The notes beneath the pieces were generated by a model. The model ran no database searches. It was not told where the DNA came from and worked only from the letters and a program-made list of their open reading frames with translations. Source: Paracoccus xiamenensis (GTDB lineage Bacteria; Pseudomonadota; Alphaproteobacteria; Rhodobacterales; Rhodobacteraceae). Taken from it: a stretch of DNA of 64,000 nt. Shown one piece after another: positions 8,592 to 17,727 of this stretch. Each line of letters starts with the position of its first letter. Positions within the stretch are counted from its first letter, which is position 1. The position numbers and the translations under genes were made by a program. Location: the NCBI RefSeq assembly GCF_011308835.1, contig NZ_JAAOHY010000001.1, positions 992,001-1,056,000 of the forward strand. Reading direction: 5' to 3'.

Positions 8592-10091
8592 ATGGAGCAA
8601 GTGGTCGTTAATTCCGATCCCGCTGCGGCGCATGTGATGGCTGCACTTCCTGAATTCGGTTTCACCACGGCCGCCTATGTGGTGGCGGCGGTGCTGTTCA
8701 TCCTGTCGCTGGGCGGGTTGTCGGGCCAGGAAAGCGCGAAACGCGCGGTCTGGTACGGCATCGCCGGCATGACGTTGGCGGTGGTCGCAACGCTGCTGGG
8801 GCCGGGTGCCGGCAACTGGCTGCTGTCGCTGGTGATGATCGCCATTGGTGGCGCCATCGGCTGGGTCGTGGCCAAGCGCGTCCAGATGACCGAGATGCCG
8901 CAGCTGGTCGCCGCCATGCACTCGCTGGTCGGTCTGGCGGCGGTCTTTGTCGGCTTCAACGCCCAGTTCGAGCTGGGCCGCGTCACCCGACTGCTGCGGG
9001 AAAACGCCAACCAGGTCTTTGACGGCTTTGCCGCTGTGCTGGCCCACAAGACGGCGCAGGAAATCGCCATGCTGAAGATCGAGGTGGCTCTCGGCATCTT
9101 CATCGGCGCGGTGACCTTCACCGGCTCGGTCGTGGCTTATGGCAAGCTGGCGGGCAAGGTCGACGGCAAGCCCAAGAAACTGCCGGGCGGTCATATGCTG
9201 AACGCGACCGCAGTCGGGCTGTCGCTGCTGTTCACCATTCTTTACTGCACCGGTTTCGGTCCGGGCACGTTCTGGCTGATCCTGATCGCGCTGCTGGCGT
9301 TCTTTATCGGCTGGCACCTGATCATGGGCATCGGCGGGGCCGACATGCCGGTCGTGGTGTCGATGCTGAACAGCTATTCGGGCTGGGCCGCGGCAATGAT
9401 CGGCTTTACCCTGGGCAATGACCTGCTGATCGTGGTGGGCGCGCTGGTGGGTTCGTCGGGTGCGATCCTGTCCTACATCATGTGCAAGGCGATGAACCGC
9501 AATTTCGTCAGCGTGATCCTGGGCGGCTTTGGCGGCACCACGGGGCCAGCGGCAGAGATCGAGGGCGAACAGATCGCCATCGACGCCGACAGCGTGGCCG
9601 CAGCCCTTAACGAAGCTGACAGCGTCATTATCGTGCCCGGCTATGGCATGGCGGTGGCGCAGGCGCAGGGGCCGGTGTCGGAACTGACGCGCAAGCTGCG
9701 CGCCGCCGGCAAAGAGGTCCGCTTTGCCATCCACCCGGTCGCTGGACGTCTGCCGGGCCACATGAACGTGCTGCTGGCCGAGGCCAAGGTGCCGTATGAC
9801 ATCGTCATGGAAATGGACGAGATCAACGAGGACTTCCCCTCGACCGACGTGGTCATCGTCATCGGCTCGAACGACATCGTGAACCCGGCGGCGCAGGAAG
9901 ACCCGAACAGCCCCATCGCCGGCATGCCGGTGCTGGAGGTCTGGAAGGCCAAGAACGTGTTCGTCAGCAAACGCGGGCAGGGCACCGGCTATTCGGGCAT
10001 CGAGAACCCCTTGTTCTACAAGGAAAACACCCGGATGTTCTATGGCGACGCCAAGGATTCGGTGAACGCGCTGCTGCCTTTGATCGAGTAA
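8592..10091 (+). CDS. pntB: NAD(P) transhydrogenase subunit beta
   Basis: A 499-residue partner of PntA. About eight to nine N-terminal membrane helices complete the proton channel domain dII. The C-terminal part from about residue 320 is the NADP(H)-binding dIII domain, with a [12 protein letters not shown] loop and the conserved [10 protein letters not shown] segment. An AGGAGGG site overlaps the end of pntA, so the two are cotranscribed and made together. The enzyme is a main NADPH source in Rhodobacteraceae. Confidence 0.97.
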   Translation: MEQVVVNSDPAAAHVMAALPEFGFTTAAYVVAAVLFILSLGGLSGQESAKRAVWYGIAGMTLAVVATLLGPGAGNWLLSLVMIAIGGAIGWVVAKRVQMTEMPQLVAAMHSLVGLAAVFVGFNAQFELGRVTRLLRENANQVFDGFAAVLAHKTAQEIAMLKIEVALGIFIGAVTFTGSVVAYGKLAGKVDGKPKKLPGGHMLNATAVGLSLLFTILYCTGFGPGTFWLILIALLAFFIGWHLIMGIGGADMPVVVSMLNSYSGWAAAMIGFTLGNDLLIVVGALVGSSGAILSYIMCKAMNRNFVSVILGGFGGTTGPAAEIEGEQIAIDADSVAAALNEADSVIIVPGYGMAVAQAQGPVSELTRKLRAAGKEVRFAIHPVAGRLPGHMNVLLAEAKVPYDIVMEMDEINEDFPSTDVVIVIGSNDIVNPAAQEDPNSPIAGMPVLEVWKAKNVFVSKRGQGTGYSGIENPLFYKENTRMFYGDAKDSVNALLPLIE

Positions 10092-10108
10092 GGCAGCGGA
10101 AAACAACG

Positions 10109-10142
10109 AAAAAGGGCGGCGCTTCGGCGCCGCCCTTTTTTT
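10109..10142. terminator. Bidirectional terminator after pntB
   Basis: A twelve-base-pair stem (10111-10122 with 10127-10138) capped by a TTCG tetraloop, flanked by A-rich and T-rich tracts. It serves pntB and the converging L,D-transpeptidase-like gene. Confidence 0.92.
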
Positions 10143-10156
10143 GTTCTTTCAACGCA

Positions 10157-10669
10157 TTACGCGTAGATCATGATAGGCGTGCCATCGGGAACCATGGCAT
10201 AGATGTCCTCGATTTCGGCATCGGTGACGGCGATACAGCCGGCCGTCCAGTCGCGCTTGGTGGCGACGCGGCCCTCAGGACCCTGACCGTGGATGAAGAT
10301 GTCGCTGCCGACCTGCACGCCCTGTGCCAGTGCGCGGGCGCGATCGGCATCGTTGGGATAGGAAATCCCGACCGAGAGGTGATAGCGCGAATTGGGGTTG
10401 CGGCGGTCGATGTAATACAGCCCCTCGGGCGTCTTGCCGTCGCCTTCATATTCCTTGTTGCCGACCGGAGCGAACCCAAGGCCAAAATTATAGGACTTGA
10501 TTGGCGTCGTGCCGGAATAGAAGGTCATCACGCGGCTCGACTTGAACAGGTCGATACGGGTGACCGGCGGACCGGAATAGGTCTTGAACTTGGGATCCGT
10601 GGACGAGCAACTGGCAATCGCCAGCAGGCTGGCCCCGCCCAGCATCAGTTTCAGGAATTCCCTCCGCAT
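10157..10669 (-). CDS. L,D-transpeptidase (YkuD) family lipoprotein
   Basis: A 170-residue protein with a lipoprotein signal: residues about 1-21 end in a LAIASC lipobox, so Cys21 would be lipidated. The YkuD catalytic block appears as IFIHGQG, then about 15 residues later TAGC with the nucleophile cysteine; the usual serine-His before Gly-Cys is replaced by Thr-Ala. YkuD enzymes cross-link peptidoglycan or attach proteins to it in the periplasm. The small size resembles the stand-alone ErfK/murein peptide-modifying subgroup. It may act on peptidoglycan, but this is inferred from the family only. Confidence 0.85.
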   Translation of the reverse strand: MRREFLKLMLGGASLLAIASCSSTDPKFKTYSGPPVTRIDLFKSSRVMTFYSGTTPIKSYNFGLGFAPVGNKEYEGDGKTPEGLYYIDRRNPNSRYHLSVGISYPNDADRARALAQGVQVGSDIFIHGQGPEGRVATKRDWTAGCIAVTDAEIEDIYAMVPDGTPIMIYA

Positions 10670-10815
10670 CCGTCATCCTTTCATGCGTTCGCCGCTTTGC
10701 CGGTATTGTGACCGCTGGGGCAGGGCGGTGCAATGCGGCCACGCTTCACGAGGGCTTGAGCGGTTGCCCTCACGTCTCGCTTTGTGCTTTGAAATCGCCC
10801 GGCTAACGTGCCGGC

Positions 10816-12099
10816 ATGGATCGCAATCTTGACCACCCGCTGCGCACCACGTTGGTGAACGAACTGCACACACGGCCCTCGCCGCGGGTGCGGGCGCCGT
10901 GCCACGCAGTTTATCTGGCCTTCAAGGAACCGCGCGAAGCTGCCGCCCGCGACCGCAGCCTTGATGTCGCGCATCTTGCCGCGTTGACGCACCGCCACGG
11001 CGCGCCACGCCCCGATGAGGAAGCCGGCCATTACGCCGCGCGCCTTGGCCGATATGATGTGACCTGGGAAAGCCATACAGAGTTCGTCAGCTACACCGCC
11101 ATCGCCGAAGGTCTGCCGTCGCGGCACTTCGACCCAAGCGCGGCCGCCATTTTTGCCGCCGACTGGCAGACCAATGCACCGGGTCGTCGGGTGACGGCGA
11201 TGATGGTCCGGGTCGAGCAGATGCCCGAAGACCAATCCGGCGTCGAAAGTGAACTTGCCGGTTGGTTCAGCGTCGACAGCCTCGCCACCTTCTGGGTGCT
11301 GGACAAATCGGCGCTCGTCGCCTCGGATTTCCGCATCGACCCGGATGGCTGGATGCGCTTTGCCGTCTTCGTGCGCCCGGATCTGGGATCGGGACGCACC
11401 GGTCGCATCATTCAACGCCTTTGCGAGATCGAGACCTATCGCGCCATGTCCATGCTGGGCCTGGAACGTGCCCGCATGCTGTCAGAGCGGCTGAACGCGC
11501 TGGAACCCGAACTGGCCGCCATGGCGGGAGAGATGGAAAACGGCCCGGCCGAAACCACGCTGCATCGGCTGCTGTCGGTCGCCGCAAAGCTGGAATCGCT
11601 GGCCACGCAGACCGCTTTCCGCTTTGGCGCCACCCGCGCTTACGAAGCGATCGCCATGGATCGCGTGCGCGCATTGCGGGAAGAACGCTTTAAAGACAGG
11701 CAGTTATTGGGCGAATTTCTGACCCGCCGCTATGACCCGGCGATGCGCACGGTCAAATCGACAGAGGCACGGCTGAACCAGATGCTGGAACGCACCAGCC
11801 GCGCCGGAGAGTTGCTGCGCACCCGGATCGAGGTCGAACGCAGCGGCCAGAACCAGCAACTGCTGGAACGCATGGATCACCGCGCCGAATTGCAGCTGCG
11901 CCTGCAACACACGGTCGAAGGCCTGTCGGTGGTCGCGATCAGCTATTATGCGGTGGGTCTGCTGGGCTATTTGCTGGCGCCGTTGGCGGCATCCGCCGGG
12001 ATCGACAAGACGGTGCTGATGGCACTGGCGACGCCCGTCGTGGTCGGATTGGCCTGGCTGGGCCTGCGGCGACTGAAGGCGGCAATTCATCATTCCTGA
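10816..12099 (+). CDS. DUF3422 family membrane protein
   Basis: A 427-residue member of the DUF3422 family, recognised from the N-terminal LVNELHTRPSP motif (about residues 13-23) and overall length. A large soluble region contains helical stretches between about 210 and 365. Two hydrophobic helices near 375-415 anchor the C-terminus. The function is unknown. It reads away from the divergent YkuD gene; the gap of 146 bases holds both promoters. Its stop is followed by the small lipoprotein/ArsC pair, probably in the same transcript. Confidence 0.85.
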   Translation: MDRNLDHPLRTTLVNELHTRPSPRVRAPCHAVYLAFKEPREAAARDRSLDVAHLAALTHRHGAPRPDEEAGHYAARLGRYDVTWESHTEFVSYTAIAEGLPSRHFDPSAAAIFAADWQTNAPGRRVTAMMVRVEQMPEDQSGVESELAGWFSVDSLATFWVLDKSALVASDFRIDPDGWMRFAVFVRPDLGSGRTGRIIQRLCEIETYRAMSMLGLERARMLSERLNALEPELAAMAGEMENGPAETTLHRLLSVAAKLESLATQTAFRFGATRAYEAIAMDRVRALREERFKDRQLLGEFLTRRYDPAMRTVKSTEARLNQMLERTSRAGELLRTRIEVERSGQNQQLLERMDHRAELQLRLQHTVEGLSVVAISYYAVGLLGYLLAPLAASAGIDKTVLMALATPVVVGLAWLGLRRLKAAIHHS

Positions 12100-12151
12100 C
12101 TGGACGGGTCGGGGCAGGGCAGCCATAACGCCCCAAAACATGGAGGAATGA

Positions 12152-12226
12152 ATGAGAATTCTGATTGCCTTAGCCGCTGTACTGACCCTCGCCGCCTGCG
12201 GCGTTCCGCTGGTTCCGTTTGTCTGA
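12152..12226 (+). CDS. 24-residue lipoprotein (micro-ORF)
   Basis: ATG at 12152 follows GGAGGA (12142-12147). The 24-residue product is almost all signal peptide: MRIL, a hydrophobic helix, a LAAC lipobox, then a mature peptide of only nine residues starting at Cys16. The stop at 12226 lies five bases before the ArsC-like start, which has no ribosome site of its own, so translation may be coupled. Entericidin-like and other tiny lipoproteins exist in Proteobacteria; no function is known here. Confidence 0.65.
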   Translation: MRILIALAAVLTLAACGVPLVPFV

Positions 12227-12231
12227 TCGCC

Positions 12232-12573
12232 ATGGCTAAACGATTGAAAATCTACGGCCTCGACTATTGCTCGACAGTCCAGAAGGCCCGCGCTGCGCTG
12301 GAAGGCGTCGGCTGGCAGATCGATTTCCGCGATGTAAAGGCTGATCCGCTAAGCCCGGCAGAATGGCAGCAAATGCTGGATAATTTCGGCGAAAAGCTGG
12401 TGAATCGCGCCAGCCTGACCTGGCGCGGCATGTCCGAGGAAGAACGTGCCGCGCCGCCGGTCGAGATGCTGGCGGCAAAACCGGCGCTCATGAAGCGCCC
12501 GGCAATCGACCTTGATGGCCAGTTCTTTCTGGGCTGGACGGCGAATGTGAAGCGCGCGCTTGGCGCGGAATAG
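12232..12573 (+). CDS. ArsC/Spx-type reductase family protein (YffB-like)
   Basis: A 113-residue thioredoxin-fold protein. It opens with a beta strand and YGLDYCSTVQKARAALE, where one cysteine (about residue 13) precedes the Lys-Ala pair typical of the ArsC family; the RASLTWRGMSEEE and KRPAI segments also match. The C-terminal part continues to a GWTANVKRAL end. The YffB branch is linked to glutathione-dependent reduction; arsenate reduction should not be assumed, since no ars genes are nearby. The 12232 start is favoured over an upstream ATG at 12148, which would add an unconserved leader. It probably depends on the micro-lipoprotein for translation. Confidence 0.85.
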   Translation: MAKRLKIYGLDYCSTVQKARAALEGVGWQIDFRDVKADPLSPAEWQQMLDNFGEKLVNRASLTWRGMSEEERAAPPVEMLAAKPALMKRPAIDLDGQFFLGWTANVKRALGAE

Positions 12574-12594
12574 CTGTTCAAAGAAAGGGCGCGC

Positions 12595-13149
12595 TTAGTC
12601 CTTCCACTTGATCGAACAGCCCATCGAAGCAACCTGATCGCGCGGACCTTCTCCGGTCTGCGCGATCAGGACCATAGCCTCGAAGAGTTCGCGCCGCGCA
12701 TCCGCCGGGCCAGCCTGACGCCCCGAGGCATCCAGCCGTCCGCGATATTGCAGCTTGCCGTCCGCGTTATAGCCGAAGAAATCGGGCGTGCATTCAGCGC
12801 CGTAGGCCCGCGCGATCTCTTGCGTCGCGTCATGGAGATAGGGAAAGTCGAAGCCATGTCTTTCGGCCTCGACCTTCATGAACTGCGGTGCGTCTTGTGG
12901 GTAGGTTTCGGTATCATTGGCAGAGATGGCGACGACGCCAATACCATGGTCGCGGCGCAGCTCGGCCGCATCGCGGGTGATCCGGTCCATCACCGCCTGA
13001 ACGTAAGGACAATGGTTGCAGATGAACATGACCAATGTGCCGTTCGGGCCGCGGATGTCTTCCAGGCGCCAGAGATGGCCGTCGGGATCCGGCAAAGCGA
13101 AATCCACGATGGGCGCATCGAAATCGCATACGGGTGTTGAAACGGCCAT
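12595..13149 (-). CDS. Thioredoxin-like/AhpC-TSA family protein
   Basis: A 184-residue protein starting at 13149 behind a GAGGA site; an upstream in-frame start would add 32 unlikely residues. After a short N-terminus it shows the redoxin fold, with VMFICNHCPYVQAV, where Cys-Asn-His-Cys forms the redox pair. An SANDTETYPQDAP segment and TPDFFGYNADGKLQYRGR follow, typical of the PRX-like2/DUF899-like thioredoxin group that handles thiol oxidation. No signal peptide is seen, so it is likely cytoplasmic. Partner and substrate are unknown. Confidence 0.85.
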   Translation of the reverse strand: MAVSTPVCDFDAPIVDFALPDPDGHLWRLEDIRGPNGTLVMFICNHCPYVQAVMDRITRDAAELRRDHGIGVVAISANDTETYPQDAPQFMKVEAERHGFDFPYLHDATQEIARAYGAECTPDFFGYNADGKLQYRGRLDASGRQAGPADARRELFEAMVLIAQTGEGPRDQVASMGCSIKWKD

Positions 13150-13466
13150 CTGATCCTCGCATTCGTTCTTTGCATTGCTAACTAGGGTCGACAGCAGCGC
13201 CGCCGCAAGGTCTGTGCATGGCCGGAATGCCAATGTGGCCCGCAAAATTTGCGTTTTTAGTTACATAATACCGATTATTAATATATCCTGTGGCTGCGTA
13301 GACATTTGACCGAGAGTTGAACCGGACCGGCTCCGCATGACCCTCTGCTGCTTATATCGGTGGTGACGGTCATTGATCCAAGCGATCTGAGACCAGGTCC
13401 GCCGCCTGCCCTTGCGACTGCGACAGCCATCCCCTACATCTCTAAGGAAAGCCGAAGGATAGCTGC
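13150..13466. other. Divergent intergenic region, thioredoxin-like gene and bolA
   Basis: 317 bases between divergent genes. The part near 13250-13290 is strikingly AT-rich and probably holds a promoter. I found no convincing hairpin or small gene. Confidence 0.5.
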
Positions 13467-13709
13467 ATGGCCATGGAAGCCCACGATATCGAAGCCCTGA
13501 TCCGCGCCGCGTTCCCTGACGCGCAGATCTCGATCACTGACCTGGCTGGCGACGGGAACCACTTCGCCGCCGAGGTGATTGACGAATCCTTTCGCGGCTT
13601 GAACCGCGTGCAGCAGCAGCGTGCCGTCTATGCGGCGCTGAATGGCAAGATGGATGGTCCCAACGGCCAATTGCACGCGCTTGCCCTGACGACCAAAGCA
13701 CCCGATTGA
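13467..13709 (+). CDS. bolA: BolA family protein
   Basis: An 80-residue BolA-like protein. The characteristic GDGNHFAAEVIDESFRGLNRVQQQRAVY core with an invariant histidine spans about residues 29-56, and the length fits the IbaG/BolA2 type. BolA proteins pair with monothiol glutaredoxins to carry or sense [2Fe-2S] clusters. The next gene, eleven bases downstream, encodes exactly such a glutaredoxin, so the pair is a functional unit. Confidence 0.93.
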   Translation: MAMEAHDIEALIRAAFPDAQISITDLAGDGNHFAAEVIDESFRGLNRVQQQRAVYAALNGKMDGPNGQLHALALTTKAPD

Positions 13710-13719
13710 GGAACGACCG

Positions 13720-14082
13720 ATGACCGATGCCCGCGCGCAGATTCAGCAAACCCTGGACGAAAACGACGTCGTCCTGTTCATGAAGGGCACCAAGGAAATG
13801 CCGCAATGCGGTTTTTCCAGCCGCGTCGCCGGCGTCCTCAACTATATGGGCGTCGATTTTCGCGATGTGAACGTGTTATCCGACGACGCGATCCGTCAGG
13901 GGATCAAGGAATATTCCGACTGGCCGACCATTCCCCAGCTTTACGTCAAGGGCGAGTTCATTGGTGGCTGCGACATCATCACTGAAATGACCCTGTCGGG
14001 TGAGCTTGACCAACTGTTCGACCAGAAGGAAGTCACCTACAACAAGGACGCTGCAGAAAAGATCCGTGCGGCAAACGCCTGA
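13720..14082 (+). CDS. grxD: Monothiol glutaredoxin Grx4
   Basis: A 120-residue glutaredoxin with the monothiol CGFS active site at residues 30-33 and the conserved WPTIPQLYVKGEFIGGCDI stretch that binds glutathione. Such proteins carry [2Fe-2S] clusters as homodimers or as heterodimers with BolA. It follows bolA in one operon and is closed by a terminator. Confidence 0.96.
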   Translation: MTDARAQIQQTLDENDVVLFMKGTKEMPQCGFSSRVAGVLNYMGVDFRDVNVLSDDAIRQGIKEYSDWPTIPQLYVKGEFIGGCDIITEMTLSGELDQLFDQKEVTYNKDAAEKIRAANA

Positions 14083-14115
14083 TTTCGCAATAAAATTCAA
14101 CTGATGCGCCGTTCA

Positions 14116-14146
14116 AAAGCCCCGCCTCGCTGCGGGGCTTTCCTTT
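14116..14146 (+). terminator. Terminator after grxD
   Basis: A ten-base-pair stem (AAAGCCCCGC with GCGGGGCTTT) and a T-rich tail immediately after the bolA-grxD operon. Confidence 0.88.
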
Positions 14147-14209
14147 TGACGCCGGGCCATTTCACCCCTAACCTGCATCTGTCAAAAAAAATTCCGTGGG
14201 AGGAAAAAC

Positions 14210-15166
14210 ATGACCGTTCGCAATCGTCTGGCCGCAGCCGCAATCGGTCTGTCGGCCGTGACTGCACCGCTGGGCGCTCACGCCGCCGAATTCATCAATG
14301 TGCTGACGGGCGGCACCTCTGGCGTCTATTACCCGATGGGTGTGGCGCTGTCGAAAATCTATACCGAGGCGCTGCCGGATGCGAAGGTTCAGGTCCAGTC
14401 CACCAAGGCCAGCGTCGAAAACCTGAACCTGCTGCAACAGGGCAAGGGCGAGATCGGCTTTTCGCTTGGCGATTCGGTGAAGCTGGCGGCTGAAGGCAAT
14501 GCCGATGCGGGCTTTGCGGCACCCTTGGACAAGCTGCGCGGGATCGCCGCTGTCTATCCCAACTATATTCAGATCGTCGCCAGCGAGGAATCCGGCATCA
14601 AGACACTCGCCGACCTGAAGGGGAAATCGGTATCCGTCGGGGCGCCGAAATCGGGGACCGAGCTGAACGCGCGCGCGATCCTGGAAGCAGCCGGGATGAG
14701 CTATGACGATCTTGGCAAGGTCGAGTACCTGCCCTTCGCGGAATCGGTCGAGCTGATGAAGAACCGTCAGATCGACGCGACGCTGCAGTCCGCAGGGCTC
14801 GGTGTGGCCTCGCTGAAGGATCTGTCGACCTCGATCCCGATCACCGTCGTCTCGGTTCCGGCCGAGGTGGCCGAAAAGCTGGGCGCGCCCTATGTTGCCG
14901 GCGAAATCCCGGCCAGCACCTATGAGGGTCAGGCAGAGACTGTGCCGACTGTCGCAGTCATCAACTATCTGGTCAGCTCTGACGCGGTTAGCGACGACGT
15001 GGCCTATGCGATGACCAAGTCCATGTTCGAGAGCCTTGACGAGATGAAGGCCGCCCATGCCGCCGCCAATGACATCGATGTGCAGAAGGCGCTGCAGGGC
15101 ATGCCGGTTCCGGTTCATCCGGGCGCCCAGAAATACTATGACGAAGTTGGCGTGAAGGCCGAATAA
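14210..15166 (+). CDS. TAXI-family TRAP transporter solute-binding protein
   Basis: A 318-residue periplasmic binding protein. A classical signal peptide covers about residues 1-25 (ending in AHAA). The mature part begins with FINVLTGGTSGVYYPMGVAL, the hallmark of the TRAP-associated extracytoplasmic immunogenic (TAXI) family. GGGAGGA precedes the start. It delivers a solute to the fused TRAP permease encoded next. The ligand cannot be told from sequence; glutamate, 2-oxoglutarate and other organic acids are known for relatives. Confidence 0.93.
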   Translation: MTVRNRLAAAAIGLSAVTAPLGAHAAEFINVLTGGTSGVYYPMGVALSKIYTEALPDAKVQVQSTKASVENLNLLQQGKGEIGFSLGDSVKLAAEGNADAGFAAPLDKLRGIAAVYPNYIQIVASEESGIKTLADLKGKSVSVGAPKSGTELNARAILEAAGMSYDDLGKVEYLPFAESVELMKNRQIDATLQSAGLGVASLKDLSTSIPITVVSVPAEVAEKLGAPYVAGEIPASTYEGQAETVPTVAVINYLVSSDAVSDDVAYAMTKSMFESLDEMKAAHAAANDIDVQKALQGMPVPVHPGAQKYYDEVGVKAE

Positions 15167-15229
15167 TCTGCCGGCCGGGGCGCTCGCGTCCCGGCCCTTC
15201 CCTGCCGATCCCCTGCGCGAGCCCCCGAC

Positions 15230-17314
15230 ATGACCGACGCCCACCCCACGGCTGCCGAAGCCGATCTTGGCCTGCACGATCCGCTGGCCGAAAGCTTTCC
15301 GCCAAGCCTGCAAGGGCGTCTTCTGTTCTGGATCGCGGTCGCATTCTCATTGTATCAGATTGCCATTTCCGCCCATCTGATCGGGTTGAACAGCCAGGTG
15401 CAGCGCGCCATTCACCTCGGCTTCCTGCTGCTGTTGGGCTTTCCGCTTCTGGCGCTGCTGCGTCATCGCAGCCCGCCCTTGCAAGTCGCGGCCTGGGTCA
15501 TGGGCCTGCTGGGTGTCGCAATCGCCGCCTATCAATGGATCGAATATGTGCCGCTGATGATGCGCGCGGGCGACATCAACGGCGTCGATACGGTCGTCGG
15601 CATTGCCACAATCATCGCCGTCTTCGCCGCCGCCTGGGTGGTCATGGGCCCTGCCCTGCCCGTCGTGGCCGGCATCTTCCTGATATATGCATTGTTCGGC
15701 GAATATTTCCCCGGCGCCATGCAGACGCGCGGTTATTCGCTGGAACAGGTGGTCGAACAGATGGCCTTCGGGACCGAAGGCATCTACGGCACCCCGCTTT
15801 ATGTCAGCGCAACCTATATTTTCCTGTTCATCCTGTTCGGCTCGTTTCTTGAAAAAGCCGGGATGATCAAGCTGTTCACCGATGTCTCGCTGGGAATGGT
15901 CGGGCACAAGATGGGCGGGGCGGCCAAGGTTTCGGTGGTCAGCTCGGGGCTGATGGGCACGATCTCTGGCTCTGGCGTGGCCAATGTCGTGACCACCGGG
16001 CAGTTCACCATCCCGCTGATGAAAAGCTTCGGCTATCGCGCCGCTTTCGCAGGCGGTGTCGAGGCGACGGCCTCGATGGGTGGACAGATCATGCCGCCGG
16101 TGATGGGCGCTGTGGCCTTCATCATGGCTGAAACGCTGGGGGTTCCTTACGTCGACATCGTCCAGGCGGCAATCATCCCGGCGATCCTGTATTTCGCCTC
16201 GGCCTTCTGGATGGTCCATCTGGAGGCCGGCCGGCGCGAGTTGCGCGGTATGGCAAAGGAAGATCTGCCCTCGGCCCGCAAGGCGCTGAAGGATGGCTGG
16301 TATCTGATCCTGCCGCTGGCGGTGCTGGTCTTCCTGCTGTTTTCCGGCTTTACCCCGCTTTATGCGGGCGCGGTCGGGCTGGCGCTGACGATCATGCTGA
16401 TCCTCGGGGCATCGCTGATGCTGGGACTGCCCTCATCGGTAATCCGAACCGTGTTCTGGATCGGTCTGGGGCTGCTGGTCGGCTATATGCTGCAGAACCG
16501 GATGGAAACGATGCTGTGGCTGGTGGTGGTGGCGCTGCTGGCCATCAGCGTTTTCACCAATGGCGGACGCCAGACCATCTGGCAGGTGATCGACAGCCTG
16601 GCCGAAGGCGCCAAGACCGCCCTGCCCGTTGGCGTCGCCTGCGCGCTTGTGGGCGTCATCATCGGCACCATGACCCTGACCGGAGCGGCCAATACCTTCG
16701 GCATCTTCATCGTCAGCGTGGGTGAGAATTCGCTGCTGCTGTCGTTGATGTTGACCATGCTGACCTGCATCGTGCTGGGGATGGGTATCCCGACCATCCC
16801 GAACTATATCATCACCTCCTCGATCGCCGCGCCTGCGCTTCTGGAACTGGGCGTGCCGCTGATTGTCAGCCACATGTTCGTCTTCTATTTCGGCATTCTC
16901 GCCGATCTGACGCCGCCGGTGGCACTTGCCTGCTTTGCTGCCGCGCCCATCGCGCGCGAATCCGGCTTCAAGATCAGTCTGGAGGCGATCAAGGTGGCGG
17001 CGGCGGGCTTCGTCATCCCCTATATGGCGGTCTATACGCCTGCCCTGATGCTGCAACCGGGCGGTCCGCTGTCCGACTCGATGGGCTTCCCGCTGGCAGT
17101 CGCCTATATCGTGCTGAAATGCGTGCTCTCCATCGGACTGTGGGGCGCGGCCGTGGTCGGCTGGCTGGGCAAGCGCCTGCAGGTCTGGGAACGCCTGTTG
17201 GCGATGGTCGCGGCCTTTACCCTGATCGCAGCCCTGCCGATGACGGACGAGATCGGCTTTGCGCTGACAGCGCTGTTTGCTTTCATTATCTGGCGTCGGA
17301 ACCGGCAGGCATGA
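15230..17314 (+). CDS. TRAP transporter fused permease (DctQM type)
   Basis: A 694-residue integral membrane protein that joins the small (about four helices) and large (about twelve or more helices) TRAP subunits in one chain, as usual for TAXI systems. The conserved GSGVANVVTTGQFTIPLMK and MGGQIMPPVMGAVAF regions mark the transport core. Uptake is driven by an ion gradient rather than ATP. Its stop overlaps the ATG of the DUF1850 gene (ATGA). Confidence 0.94.
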   Translation: MTDAHPTAAEADLGLHDPLAESFPPSLQGRLLFWIAVAFSLYQIAISAHLIGLNSQVQRAIHLGFLLLLGFPLLALLRHRSPPLQVAAWVMGLLGVAIAAYQWIEYVPLMMRAGDINGVDTVVGIATIIAVFAAAWVVMGPALPVVAGIFLIYALFGEYFPGAMQTRGYSLEQVVEQMAFGTEGIYGTPLYVSATYIFLFILFGSFLEKAGMIKLFTDVSLGMVGHKMGGAAKVSVVSSGLMGTISGSGVANVVTTGQFTIPLMKSFGYRAAFAGGVEATASMGGQIMPPVMGAVAFIMAETLGVPYVDIVQAAIIPAILYFASAFWMVHLEAGRRELRGMAKEDLPSARKALKDGWYLILPLAVLVFLLFSGFTPLYAGAVGLALTIMLILGASLMLGLPSSVIRTVFWIGLGLLVGYMLQNRMETMLWLVVVALLAISVFTNGGRQTIWQVIDSLAEGAKTALPVGVACALVGVIIGTMTLTGAANTFGIFIVSVGENSLLLSLMLTMLTCIVLGMGIPTIPNYIITSSIAAPALLELGVPLIVSHMFVFYFGILADLTPPVALACFAAAPIARESGFKISLEAIKVAAAGFVIPYMAVYTPALMLQPGGPLSDSMGFPLAVAYIVLKCVLSIGLWGAAVVGWLGKRLQVWERLLAMVAAFTLIAALPMTDEIGFALTALFAFIIWRRNRQA

Positions 17315-17673
17315 GCTGCCTTCTGATCGGGGCTGTCGCCGTGGCCCTGTCCGGCGACCGCTTTACGCTGGAATGGACCCATTCCGTTGAAAAGACCACT
17401 TGGCGCGAGGAATGGGTGGCCGAACAGTCCGGTCTGCGGCTGCTGAAGGCGTCCATCAAGGGGTCCGGCGCCGGAATGGAGCCGGGGCCCGATGCTGTAC
17501 TGGAGGACGGTTGGTGGGTCTGGCAGCCCAGATTGCCGGCGCAGACAGAGCTGATACTTGCTGCCTCGGGCGCCACGCCCTCGGCCTGGAGGTTCTGCGA
17601 CGGGACCGAATGTCGCGACTTTGGTGCCGAACCCGGCGCGGCGATCACGTTACGCCCCTGCCCGCCGACCTGA
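17311..17673 (+). CDS. DUF1850 family protein, TAXI-TRAP accessory
   Basis: A 120-residue protein recognised by its N-terminal LSGDRFTLEWTHSVEKT motif followed by W-x-E. DUF1850 genes nearly always sit with TAXI-TRAP systems. Here it overlaps the permease gene by four bases (ATGA) and ends the operon. A short hydrophobic N-terminus could export it, though the signal is weak. It may help assembly or ligand delivery; this is inferred from context. Confidence 0.85.
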   Translation: MSCLLIGAVAVALSGDRFTLEWTHSVEKTTWREEWVAEQSGLRLLKASIKGSGAGMEPGPDAVLEDGWWVWQPRLPAQTELILAASGATPSAWRFCDGTECRDFGAEPGAAITLRPCPPT

Positions 17674-17686
17674 TGGCGATAAGCCA

Positions 17687-17714
17687 AAAGGCCGCCCCGA
17701 GGGGCGGCCTTTCA
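17687..17714. terminator. Terminator between TRAP operon and the membrane protein gene
   Basis: A twelve-base-pair stem (17687-17698 with 17701-17712) and a tight loop, with T or A runs on either side, so it can serve both converging transcription units. Confidence 0.9.
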
Positions 17715-17727
17715 AATATGTGTCGGA

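Noticed and set aside
8544..10106. 520-codon frame antisense to pntB
   Set aside because: The product is His/Gln/Arg-rich and has no domain, while the plus strand encodes a full PntB.
12148..12231. Earlier start for the ArsC-like gene
   Set aside because: The added 28 residues are unconserved and the upstream ribosome site better fits the 24-residue lipoprotein at 12152.
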